Shown: positions 9,196-16,967 of the stretch, one piece after another
Position numbering within the stretch: the stretch's first letter is position 1
Layout of the letters: every line of letters starts with the position of its first letter
Assembly: GCF_000219585.1 (NCBI RefSeq)
Contig: NC_015731.1
Coordinates: forward strand, 3,719,445 to 3,783,444
Direction: 5' to 3'
Source of the DNA: Nitrosomonas sp. Is79A3
GTDB taxonomy: Bacteria; Pseudomonadota; Gammaproteobacteria; Burkholderiales; Nitrosomonadaceae
Length of the DNA stretch: 64,000 nucleotides
Position numbers and translations under genes: made by a program
The notes under the pieces: model-generated
What the model was told of the DNA's origin: nothing
The model's database searches: none
Seen by the model: the letters and a program-made list of their open reading frames with translations, nothing else

Positions 9196-10254
9196 ATGAC
9201 TGAAACGGCGCATGAATCAATGCATGAGATATTTATTTCATACAAACGCGAGGACGAAACGCGGGTTGCACGGCTGGCGCTAGCGCTGCAAGATGCCGGG
9301 CATTCCGTGTGGTGGGATCGGCATCTTGCCCCCGGGGAGAGCTGGCACGCACAAATTCGTGCGGCGTTGGATGCTGCCAAATGCGTGATCGTGGTATGGA
9401 CACAGGAAAGCATTGGTCCCGCCGGGGATTTTGTGCGGGATGAAGCCATGCAGGCAAAACGCCGTGGCATCTTGATTCCCGTTATGCTGGACAAGGTTGA
9501 TCCGCCCTTGGGATTTAGGGAAATTCAATCGATTGATCTGAGCCATTGGAAAGATAACCCACGCGATCCTTTCTTCCGGGATCTGTGTGACGCGATCACC
9601 GCCAAGCTTGAAGGCCGTCCGGTTCCGCCCGCGAAAGCGCCCATGTCGCGTCTGGTTCGGCGGCTCGCTTGGAGTGGTTTTGCCAGCATGATGGGCGCCG
9701 GTAGCATTACCATCGGGTTCAATTTATTCAGCGTCAATGACCAGATGTGCACAACCTCCTTTTTCCAACCGCGAATTTCCGACCTATGCGGTGCACTAGG
9801 ACTGAGCAACCGGCCTACCCGGGAAGAACGAATCGCCTGGGAAAATCGTGAACGCGGCAGTTGCGCTGCCTTGCGCACGCATATCACGCAATTTCCGCAA
9901 GGCTTTCATCGCAGTGAAGCCGCCGACCTGCTCACCGCCCGCCGCATCACGCAAACAGAAACCTGGATCCCCGCAACACGCGAACTGACTCTGTTCGTCA
10001 CGCATGGCGGCGAGGCTCATTCTGATCAGTCTGCTGCGCAGGCGGCTGCAACCCTGCGCGCCCAAACCAGAGCCGGGCAACTCTGCAAAGGTTTTGCCGC
10101 CACCAACACCTTCCGTCTGATCGCATCGGCATCGACGCCGCAAGTCTGGCACTGCGACGCAGTCACGGGAGGTATCGCATGCGGTTTTGAAGGCGATGCG
10201 GTTTGCGAAGTGGAAGAACGCCACATCGTGGAGACCGAAAATTGCGGCAATTAG
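9196..10254 (+). CDS. TIR domain protein with TM segment and Cys-rich tail
   Basis: The 352-residue product has an N-terminal TIR domain (about residues 10-140): EIFISYKRED, then VWWDRHLAPGESW, CVIVVWTQESI and DFVRDEAMQAKRR. The Glu of VRDEA is where TIR NADases carry the catalytic glutamate. A membrane segment follows (about 163-188, FASMMGAGSITIGFNLF). The remaining 165 residues contain several cysteines (ending VWHCDAVTGGIACGF, CEVEE, ENCGN) and probably lie in the periplasm with disulfides. I chose the ATG at 9196 because GGAG lies seven bases before it; an ATG at 9157 has none. It is the first gene of a rightward group encoding TPR, TrkA-N/RyR and SLOG proteins. NAD cleavage as effector or signal step is an inference from the family. 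Confidence 0.85.
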   Translation: MTETAHESMHEIFISYKREDETRVARLALALQDAGHSVWWDRHLAPGESWHAQIRAALDAAKCVIVVWTQESIGPAGDFVRDEAMQAKRRGILIPVMLDKVDPPLGFREIQSIDLSHWKDNPRDPFFRDLCDAITAKLEGRPVPPAKAPMSRLVRRLAWSGFASMMGAGSITIGFNLFSVNDQMCTTSFFQPRISDLCGALGLSNRPTREERIAWENRERGSCAALRTHITQFPQGFHRSEAADLLTARRITQTETWIPATRELTLFVTHGGEAHSDQSAAQAAATLRAQTRAGQLCKGFAATNTFRLIASASTPQVWHCDAVTGGIACGFEGDAVCEVEERHIVETENCGN

Positions 10255-10281
10255 CCCGCCATAGCCCCCGTAACACCGTGT

Positions 10282-10361
10282 GTTGGGGTAAGCCAGCGAA
10301 CCCCAACGATGATCAACCAAAGATAGAATGATAGTGTTGGGGTTCACAAGCTCACCCCAAC
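10282..10361. repeat. Two tandem REP-like palindromes
   Basis: Two hairpins share the same 8-bp arms, GTTGGGGT and ACCCCAAC: one at 10282-10307 with a 10-base loop, one at 10336-10361 with a 10-base loop, 28 bp apart. This is the arrangement of paired REP-type extragenic palindromes. They sit in the 133-bp space between the TIR and TPR genes, and could attenuate or stabilise the transcript between the two. Confidence 0.7.
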
Positions 10362-10387
10362 CTACAAAATAAATACAAGGAATCCGC

Positions 10388-11677
10388 ATGAAAAAACTGT
10401 TGTTCATCATCGCGTTGTTACTGTGTCTGCCCATGCTGATTGCGGCACCATCGTCCGCAACCGCCGTGGCACAGGTGGATGTGCGCGCGGAAGTCAACGC
10501 GGCGCTATATGCCGCATCGGCAACGCTGGCTGCTACCGAGCGTATGGCGGATGAAAAAATGCGCATGCAGCGCAAAGAAATTGATACGCTGCGCGCCAAA
10601 ATCCAAGCCGGGGAAAAACGTTTGAATGATGCGCTCAGCACAGCGGAAGAAAGCTATATCGCCGCCCTAGCCGCACTTGACCGGACCTATGCGCATGAAA
10701 TTGCGATATTCCGCACAGCCGTTGAAAATATCGCGGCAACACCGGAAGGCGCGGCGGCCTTGGCGCGTTTTAATGCCGGTGATGAAATCGGCGCTTTGGC
10801 CGTGCTGGATGATTTACGCGCAGCCCGTGATGCCGCGCGCCAGAAGCGCATCGACATCGAAAGCGCTGCAGAAGGTCGTAACATTGCACTATTAGCGCTG
10901 GAAGCGCGTAGTAAAGGCAAAATGACTACAGCCCAGGTAATTGCGCGTTATGAAGAGATCACTCGCCTCGATCCCGGCGTGCATTGGGATTGGGTGGAAC
11001 TGGGTCGTTTGTACCGGGATGCTGGCAGATTGTCCGATAGGTTACATGCAGCGCAAAAATCAGCCGAAACCGCAATGGATGACAGGGAACGTTCAGTCGC
11101 AATGAGTGCTCTGGGTGATATTCAGACTGTACAGGGCGATTTGACCGCTGCGCTTAAAAGCTTTCAGAATTCCCTGGCTATAGCTGAGCGTCTGGCTCAA
11201 TCCGACCCAGGCAATGCCGGGTGGCAGCGCGATTTGTCGATCTCCTATAGCAAAATAGGCGGCATACAAACCGCTCAGGGTGACTTGCCCGCCGCGCTTA
11301 AAAGCTATCAAGCTTCTCATGCCATATTTGAGCGCCTGGCTCAATCCGACCCAGGCAATGCCGGGTGGCAGCGCGATTTGTCGGTCTCCTTTGACAGAAT
11401 AGGCGACATACAAACCGCTCAGGGTGACTTGCCCGCCGCGCTTAAAAGCTTTCAGAATTCCCTGGCTATTCGTGAGCGTCTGGCTCAATCCGACCCAGGC
11501 AATGCCGAGTGGCAGCGGGACTTGATTGTCAGCTATGTGAAATTGAGTGAAGTCACAGGCGATAAAACTTATATGACCAAAGCACTGCATGTCGCATTGG
11601 GTATGCAAAAAAGAAAAATCCTGGCACCCCGCGATGCTTGGATGATCGAAGAATTGCAGAAGCGCGCAGAACAATAA
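10388..11677 (+). CDS. Exported coiled-coil/TPR repeat protein
   Basis: The 429-residue product has a signal peptide (MKKLLFIIALLLCLPMLIAAPSSA), a helical, charged region of about residues 30-180 likely to form a coiled coil, then TPR-type helical repeats. Three consecutive repeats of 48 residues share the core LAQSDPGNAGWQRDLS and DIQTAQGDLPAALKSF. At DNA level the period is exactly 144 bp with long identical stretches. TPR arrays bind proteins, so this is probably a periplasmic adaptor or sensor for its neighbours (inference). An AAGGA ribosome site precedes the ATG. The stop lies only 4 bp before the TrkA-N/RyR gene, so they are co-transcribed. Confidence 0.82.
   Translation: MKKLLFIIALLLCLPMLIAAPSSATAVAQVDVRAEVNAALYAASATLAATERMADEKMRMQRKEIDTLRAKIQAGEKRLNDALSTAEESYIAALAALDRTYAHEIAIFRTAVENIAATPEGAAALARFNAGDEIGALAVLDDLRAARDAARQKRIDIESAAEGRNIALLALEARSKGKMTTAQVIARYEEITRLDPGVHWDWVELGRLYRDAGRLSDRLHAAQKSAETAMDDRERSVAMSALGDIQTVQGDLTAALKSFQNSLAIAERLAQSDPGNAGWQRDLSISYSKIGGIQTAQGDLPAALKSYQASHAIFERLAQSDPGNAGWQRDLSVSFDRIGDIQTAQGDLPAALKSFQNSLAIRERLAQSDPGNAEWQRDLIVSYVKLSEVTGDKTYMTKALHVALGMQKRKILAPRDAWMIEELQKRAEQ
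11098..11530 (+). repeat. Three 144-bp tandem repeats inside the TPR gene
   Basis: The unit recurs at 144-bp spacing: the phrase starting CTGGCTCAATCCGACCCAGG begins at 11192, 11336 and 11480. The first and second copies are identical over about 48 bases there. Parts of copies one and three (around CTTTCAGAATTCCCTGGCTA) agree with each other while copy two differs, so the array is mosaic. It stays in frame, giving 48-residue protein repeats. Confidence 0.85.
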
Positions 11678-11681
11678 GTCC

Positions 11682-13412
11682 ATGCTAAACCTACCGCCGC
11701 ATCCAGCCCACAATCTTTTCTCCCGCAAGGAATGGGGAATGATTGGTATCTGTGCAGTACTGATCATCGGGTTAGGAACGGCGGGTTATTCGGCTTTGCA
11801 TCCCGATGCCTCGCTATCCGATCAACTCTATAAAACCCTGGGATTGTTTACCTTTGGTTTTTCCGCACCGACAGGAAACATTCCCTGGCAACTGAATGTG
11901 GCGCGTTGGTTAGCGCCAGCTTTACTCAGCTACGCGGCGGTTAAAACTATTCTGTTGATGCTGCGCGGGCAATTGCTGTTGCTGCGAATCCGGCGTTTAC
12001 AAAATCATGCTGTGGTCTGCGGCTTGGGGGAGTATGGCTGGCCGATCGTGCAAGCGTTGGCGGCCAAGGATATTCCCACGGTGGTGATTGAACCCGATCC
12101 GATGAATAGCCATTTGGGTTGGGCCGATAATACGGGGGTTTATGTGTTGCCCGGCAATGCCCGCGACGCGAATAATCTGGTGAAAGTCAATGTGACGCAG
12201 GCAAAATACTTGCTGGCAGTGACTGAAGACGATGCCGCCAATACTGAGATAATTGTTCAGGCTTATCAACTGAAGCAAGCAGATCCAGAGTCACCGCTAT
12301 TAAAATGCATCGCGCATGTACAAAGCCATGAATTGGCGGCGGTGTTGTATGACGACGCGGTTTTCTCGCAGGATTTTGCCCATTTCTCCGCTCGCATCAT
12401 CAACCGGCAGCAACTGGCGGCGCGCTGGTTGTTGTTGCAGCATGGCCCGGATACCGAGCTTGTCAATGACATCCCCCGGCTGGAGGAGATCAGAATTCTG
12501 TTGCTGGGCAACCATGCGTTTGTGGAGGATTTGATTGTGCGGCTGACCAAGCTGGGACATTATGGCACCGCGCACCCCGTTCACATCACCTTGGCAGGCC
12601 CGCAAGCAGCCGTTCAACTTGAGGCAATCAATAAACGCTGGCCGGTTTTGTCTGAAATCATCAGTATCAAGGCGAAAGACATCGCGTTAAGTTTCTTGAG
12701 TGCGCAAAATGCGCAGCAACTGATCAACAGTTTCAAGCCCCATTTAATTTATCTGTGCGCCGCCGATACCGAGTCCACGTTGATCGGCGCAAAAGCGCTG
12801 GCGCGGTTGACGTTGCACTGCCCGGTCATGGTGTGCCAGTTTGCCGATGATTTGCTGACCCGAAGTATTGAACCCGCATTCCATTCCTACGCTCAGTTTA
12901 AATTTGTTTATCCCACCCAGGAAATTTTCACTGTGGCGGCTATTTTCAACGCAACGCAGGATCAACTGGCAATCGCCATTCACAATCATTATGTCGAATC
13001 GCAAATTGCAGCAGGCGATACGGCGGCGAACAATACCTCGCTGGTACGCTGGGAAGATCTGCCCGAAACCTTGAAAGACGCCAACCGCAACCAGGCCGAT
13101 CACCTGCAAATCAAATGCCGCGTCATCACCGGCTCACTGCATTACACGCCGGAACAAATCGAACAAGCATTGAACGACAAGAAAACCCTGGAGCGCCTCG
13201 CGCGCATGGAACATGACCGCTGGGTGGCGGAAAAACGGCTGGATGGCTGGCATTATACCGAGGGCGCAAAAAATATCGCCGCGCGTTTGTCTCCCAGTTT
13301 GATTTCATGGGAACAGTTACCTGAATCCGAGCGGCAGAAAGATCGCGACTCGGTACACAATATTCCCCACCTTTTGCGATGGATCGAATCGAGTACAACA
13401 AATCATGAATAA
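11682..13412 (+). CDS. Two-TM TrkA-N protein with C-terminal RyR domain
   Basis: The 576-residue product has two membrane segments (about 18-37 and 73-95) around a short loop, KTLGLFTFGFSAPTG, which sits where K+ channels have their pore loop but lacks TVGYGD. A TrkA-N/RCK-type Rossmann domain follows (VVCGLGEYG at about 111-119). A second, more diverged Rossmann-like segment is near IRILLLGNH. The last 75 residues (LARMEHDRWVAEKRLDGW, LPESERQKDRDSV) match the RyR domain first known from ryanodine receptors. A ligand-gated ion-flux protein is the natural reading (inference). It starts 4 bp after the TPR gene and overlaps the next gene by 8 bp. Confidence 0.82.
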   Translation: MLNLPPHPAHNLFSRKEWGMIGICAVLIIGLGTAGYSALHPDASLSDQLYKTLGLFTFGFSAPTGNIPWQLNVARWLAPALLSYAAVKTILLMLRGQLLLLRIRRLQNHAVVCGLGEYGWPIVQALAAKDIPTVVIEPDPMNSHLGWADNTGVYVLPGNARDANNLVKVNVTQAKYLLAVTEDDAANTEIIVQAYQLKQADPESPLLKCIAHVQSHELAAVLYDDAVFSQDFAHFSARIINRQQLAARWLLLQHGPDTELVNDIPRLEEIRILLLGNHAFVEDLIVRLTKLGHYGTAHPVHITLAGPQAAVQLEAINKRWPVLSEIISIKAKDIALSFLSAQNAQQLINSFKPHLIYLCAADTESTLIGAKALARLTLHCPVMVCQFADDLLTRSIEPAFHSYAQFKFVYPTQEIFTVAAIFNATQDQLAIAIHNHYVESQIAAGDTAANNTSLVRWEDLPETLKDANRNQADHLQIKCRVITGSLHYTPEQIEQALNDKKTLERLARMEHDRWVAEKRLDGWHYTEGAKNIAARLSPSLISWEQLPESERQKDRDSVHNIPHLLRWIESSTTNHE

Positions 13413-15486
13413 CCACCAGGATAGTTATACAACGATGGTCGCCAATCCACTGGTGCCAATGACATTGCGTATCGGCGTGGCGGGGCATCTCGATCTTCCC
13501 GAAGTTGAATTACAACGGCTGCGAGAGGAAATTGAAGCCACTTATGCGGATATCCGTCGTGCCCTCCAAGCAATATCACCGGTCGAATCAAAAAATATCA
13601 TTGCCAAAATGCTGTATGACAATGACATCGAGCCGATCATGCGCATTATTTCTTCACTGGCTGAAGGCGCGGATAGGCTTTGTATCGAACCGGACATCAT
13701 GCCACCGCACGCGGAGCTGGCGTGTATTCTTCCGTTCCCCGCAAAGCAATATGCACAGGATTTTTTACCCAGAGAAAACGAAGCCACAGGTAAAAAATCG
13801 GGAACAGTCGCTGAGTTCTATAGCATCCTGCAGCGCTTCGGATATTACACGCATAAAAGCCGCGTTCACTACAATCGTAAAGCCCAAGTAATCGAACTGG
13901 ACGGCGATCCCAACCGTCGCACACAGGCTTATATCGACTGCAGCCGTTTATTGGTTACCCATAGCGATATCTTGATTGCTGTATATGATGGCGACAATAG
14001 CGAAGACAAAGGCACAGCCGCCGCGGTCCAAGCCGCCTGGTTGAAAGGTATACCTGTGATTCATATTTCCACCTTGCCGATGGAAGAACGCCGGATCTAT
14101 CGCTGCGATCAATCCAGCAATAAAAAGAGCCAGACATACACAGCAGAAATATTGCAGGATGAATTAAGCCGCGCATTGCTATTCACTGACTTGCTGAATG
14201 ACTCGAATGAATCCAATAGCGCTTTCAAGCAGGAAATTTTTTCCCGTTTTAAACATTATCAAGCCGATAAGCACTTGTGTTTGATCGCCGATGAATCACC
14301 CGATTATGACAACGCCGGTCCAATCAAACTCAAGAAGGAATATAAAAGTTTCGCCACCCAAGCATTTGATACCTTCAAACGCATGATCGCCCGTAAAGAA
14401 AAAGTGGACGATATGCAAAAACGCCTATTTTCTGAAACAGAGAACCATCGAGGGGATACTCAGAATCAAGAAGGTTTGCCCGAAAAAAAGGCAACACCGA
14501 GTCAGGATCGATATTATGCGGCTTATCTGTACGCAGATCGGCTAGCTAACTATTATTCGCGCTCGCATCGCAGTACGTTTGTTTTGATTTATCTGCTGGG
14601 TGCAGCGGCTTTGACGGCAGCAGTCTTTGCACTGGCGTTTAAAACAAGCCCTGTTACCTGGCCGATGCTTGTTCTAGTGCTGATCGAACTGGCTTTGTTG
14701 CTTACAATTTCCAAGCTTTATCAACAAGATCGCCATGACCAGAAATACCATAAACATTGGCTTGAATACCGGCATCTGTCCGAAGTACTGCGACCCATGC
14801 ACTACCTGTCACTGCTGGGTAGAACTTATTCCATTGAGCAACCGCCACACGACAACTCAAAAATTTCAAGTCGCACTGAGATCGATCACAGCACTGCAGG
14901 AAGAACTTGGCAATCGATCTATACCCATACAATCAATCGCTGGGCGGGTTTTAGTGTCTGTCAGTTGAGTCAATCCTACCAAAAACACATCCGCACGTTC
15001 TTAACCACTACTTGGGTGGATGGGCAAATCAATTATCACCGCAAAAATGCTGCGATGATGAGTGTATCGGCGCAAACACTAGAAAAATGGAATCACGGCT
15101 TGTTTACCACTACGATCCTCGTTGTGTGCTTCAAACTAATCACCGTCTTGATCGATCTGCTACACCAACAATTGGTTCATCAAGCTATTCAAACGATGAT
15201 CTTTCCGGGAGAAATAGCTTACCCACTGGCACTATTAGTCATTGTCCTCCCCATTTGTGCAACCACTACCTTTGCAATCCGCCACCACGCAGAGTTTGAC
15301 ATCTTGGCGCAGCGCTCAATCACTCTGGGCGAAGCGTTGATTCTAAAACGTAACCACGTGATAAACGATCAACCCGCCTTGATTTCCAATCAACTCGCTG
15401 CAGACATGAAAGAAATTGCTGACATCACCACACAGGAAAATACCAACTGGCTGGAAATATTTAAAGTGAAGCAGTCTGAGTGTTGA
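13405..15486 (+). CDS. SLOG-like domain protein with two 2TM (SLATT-like) modules
   Basis: The 693-residue product starts with a Rossmann-type domain (about 20-222) that resembles SLOG/LOG-DprA folds: RIGVAGHLD, SSLAEGADRL, ELACILPFP, and SDILIAVYDGDNSEDKGTAAAV followed by GIPVIHI. SLOG domains are thought to bind or make nucleotide-derived ligands. After a charged linker come a membrane pair (about 391-411 and 418-437) followed by HWLEYRHLSEVLR, the pattern of SLATT two-TM effector domains. A second membrane pair follows at about 567-587 and 604-625. It is the last gene of the rightward group; its ATG overlaps the stop of the TrkA-N/RyR gene. Pore formation is an inference. SLOG and SLATT calls are by eye and need profile searches. 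Confidence 0.72.
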   Translation: MNNHQDSYTTMVANPLVPMTLRIGVAGHLDLPEVELQRLREEIEATYADIRRALQAISPVESKNIIAKMLYDNDIEPIMRIISSLAEGADRLCIEPDIMPPHAELACILPFPAKQYAQDFLPRENEATGKKSGTVAEFYSILQRFGYYTHKSRVHYNRKAQVIELDGDPNRRTQAYIDCSRLLVTHSDILIAVYDGDNSEDKGTAAAVQAAWLKGIPVIHISTLPMEERRIYRCDQSSNKKSQTYTAEILQDELSRALLFTDLLNDSNESNSAFKQEIFSRFKHYQADKHLCLIADESPDYDNAGPIKLKKEYKSFATQAFDTFKRMIARKEKVDDMQKRLFSETENHRGDTQNQEGLPEKKATPSQDRYYAAYLYADRLANYYSRSHRSTFVLIYLLGAAALTAAVFALAFKTSPVTWPMLVLVLIELALLLTISKLYQQDRHDQKYHKHWLEYRHLSEVLRPMHYLSLLGRTYSIEQPPHDNSKISSRTEIDHSTAGRTWQSIYTHTINRWAGFSVCQLSQSYQKHIRTFLTTTWVDGQINYHRKNAAMMSVSAQTLEKWNHGLFTTTILVVCFKLITVLIDLLHQQLVHQAIQTMIFPGEIAYPLALLVIVLPICATTTFAIRHHAEFDILAQRSITLGEALILKRNHVINDQPALISNQLAADMKEIADITTQENTNWLEIFKVKQSEC

Positions 15487-15665
15487 TTCAGAAGCAGAAT
15501 TATCGTGTGGTTAAGCGCTTGGGCTTAGCTTCTATTTCCAGTCCTAAACAATGCCCCTGTCCCTTCCTATTGCAATCAGTTCATGACATTAGTGACATAA
15601 TACATATACTTGTACATCATCGAAGTACAACAAACTTCCGAGCACAGCAGTAAGCAGTTTAATGT

Positions 15666-16694
15666 TTATTTCTCACGATCTCGCAACCTTTGAATTTCTC
15701 GATCGAGATAGTCGTCTTTTACTCCTCCTTTACCTACAGCTTTCCTCCACTCATATAAACGTTCGTAATCCTTGCCTTTTTCGAACGTAGTGAGAACATC
15801 GCCATGCAACTTAATCTCGAAATTAGTACCCTTTTTTGAAGTGAGAGATCCATCCTTCTTATACTCAATATAACTAATGTGATAAGGACCCCTACTCTTT
15901 GTTCCAAGGCCTCTCAGTGTCACAGCTCCAATTATGAGATAAGTGTCATTACCCCGTGCTTCTATGACAAGCTTTCCTTTGATCTCTGGATGCATTTGCA
16001 TATAGGGATTTCCTTTCAAATCCACTGTTTGACCTTTCGTCCACCAATAGGTGCCCACTATTTCTGCAGAAATCTTTGGCACTAATGCACTGAGGTTACC
16101 TATATTTGATAACGTATGATCTTTAGCTGATTTTTGTTTTCCTATGGATACTTCTTCGGTCGAAGGAAGCAATTGTAACGACTTCGTAGCATTCATCTGG
16201 AAACTTAAAAATACAATGACTATCGATACAAGCGTAAGACCGACAATCCATAAAGTTTTAGGTGAATCCTGAGAATGTGGTCGCGATATAGGCGGCTGTT
16301 TTGGTAAGCCGAGAATACCGGCTATGGCACTAATAAGATGCTGATATTGCATGACATTTTGGTTTCCATTCCAGCCGATCAAGTTTGCGGCCTGAATGGA
16401 GCGAAAACCAATTGGAGGTTCAATCTTATCAATTATTACTGGTACCAATATTTTTCGTTTGTTTCCATCCTCCGCTTCCTCACGCACCCAATCTTTATGA
16501 ATTGAAGTCTTAGACCAAATTACGACTACACAGCGCGCTCCTTGGAGAGCTTTTCCAATAAAATCATGCCAAGATTTGCCCGGGGGTATTTCCTGATCCC
16601 AGAAAACTGACCAACCCTGGGCTTCAAGCGCCTTAGTAAGCTGTCTCGCATACACCAAATCTTCCCGCGCATAACTCAAAAATATATCGCTCAT
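15666..16694 (-). CDS. Second TIR domain protein with TM segment
   Basis: The 342-residue product carries a TIR domain at residues 2-130 (DIFLSYARED, VFWDQEIPPGKSW, CVVVIWSKTSI, WVREEAED). The Glu in WVREE matches the TIR catalytic position. It is clearly related to the TIR protein at 9196-10254: SYxRED, PPxGFRxIQ and other stretches are shared. A membrane segment (about 150-170, TLWIVGLTLVSIVIVFLSF) precedes a C-terminal domain of about 170 residues that is unlike the tail of the first TIR protein. That domain has YWWTKGQTVDL and LVIEARGNDTYLIIGAVTL and is beta-rich. The gene faces the SLOG-gene end across a 179-bp gap. It may be a separate unit or a partner of the island. Confidence 0.82.
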   Translation of the reverse strand: MSDIFLSYAREDLVYARQLTKALEAQGWSVFWDQEIPPGKSWHDFIGKALQGARCVVVIWSKTSIHKDWVREEAEDGNKRKILVPVIIDKIEPPIGFRSIQAANLIGWNGNQNVMQYQHLISAIAGILGLPKQPPISRPHSQDSPKTLWIVGLTLVSIVIVFLSFQMNATKSLQLLPSTEEVSIGKQKSAKDHTLSNIGNLSALVPKISAEIVGTYWWTKGQTVDLKGNPYMQMHPEIKGKLVIEARGNDTYLIIGAVTLRGLGTKSRGPYHISYIEYKKDGSLTSKKGTNFEIKLHGDVLTTFEKGKDYERLYEWRKAVGKGGVKDDYLDREIQRLRDREK

Positions 16695-16816
16695 AATTTA
16701 GTTCTTAGTGGTTCAATCGAAATTTGCGGGGCGATTGATAGCTCGCCTTTTGAGTTTCTCATTTGCATGTCGGAATTTTGTCATGGCAAATGGTGTGAAT
16801 GGCAATAAAATCGATG

Positions 16817-16961
16817 CCAGATGGTTAAGGAACCACTAATTAGATCCTTCAACAAACTAACTAAGGACGAACAGTAATATATTGATTACGTTCGTGGTGA
16901 GCGTATCGAACCACGAGTGTAATCAACTTAATCAGAATTTCCTTAACTATCTGACATCTGG
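16817..16961. repeat. Nested inverted-repeat element, possible MITE
   Basis: Outer imperfect arms CCAGATGGTTAAGGAA (16817-16832) and TTCCTTAAC plus CATCTGG (16939-16961) enclose a 14/16-bp hairpin: TGATTACGTTCGTGGT at 16883-16898 against ACCACGAGTGTAATCA at 16910-16925. There is no coding capacity. The TTCGTGGTGAGC-type hairpin resembles dispersed palindromes of betaproteobacteria (general recollection). It fills most of the 273-bp gap between the second TIR gene and the glycine-zipper gene. Confidence 0.6.
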
Positions 16962-16967
16962 AACTAT

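Noticed and set aside
10255..10387. CRISPR-like array between the TIR and TPR genes
   Set aside because: Only two palindromic units with 8-bp arms, no repeat-spacer pattern and no cas genes.
9796..10641. 281-codon frame opposite the TIR and TPR genes
   Set aside because: Antisense to two well-supported genes and the REP-like palindromes; a by-product of their GC-rich codons.
11093..11767. 224-codon repetitive frame opposite the TPR gene
   Set aside because: It only mirrors the 144-bp repeats of the real gene on the other strand.
9196..16694. Known CBASS or Thoeris system
   Set aside because: No CD-NTase cyclase gene and no ThsA-type SIR2 or SLOG-SIR2 effector is seen, so the cassette does not match these as I know them.
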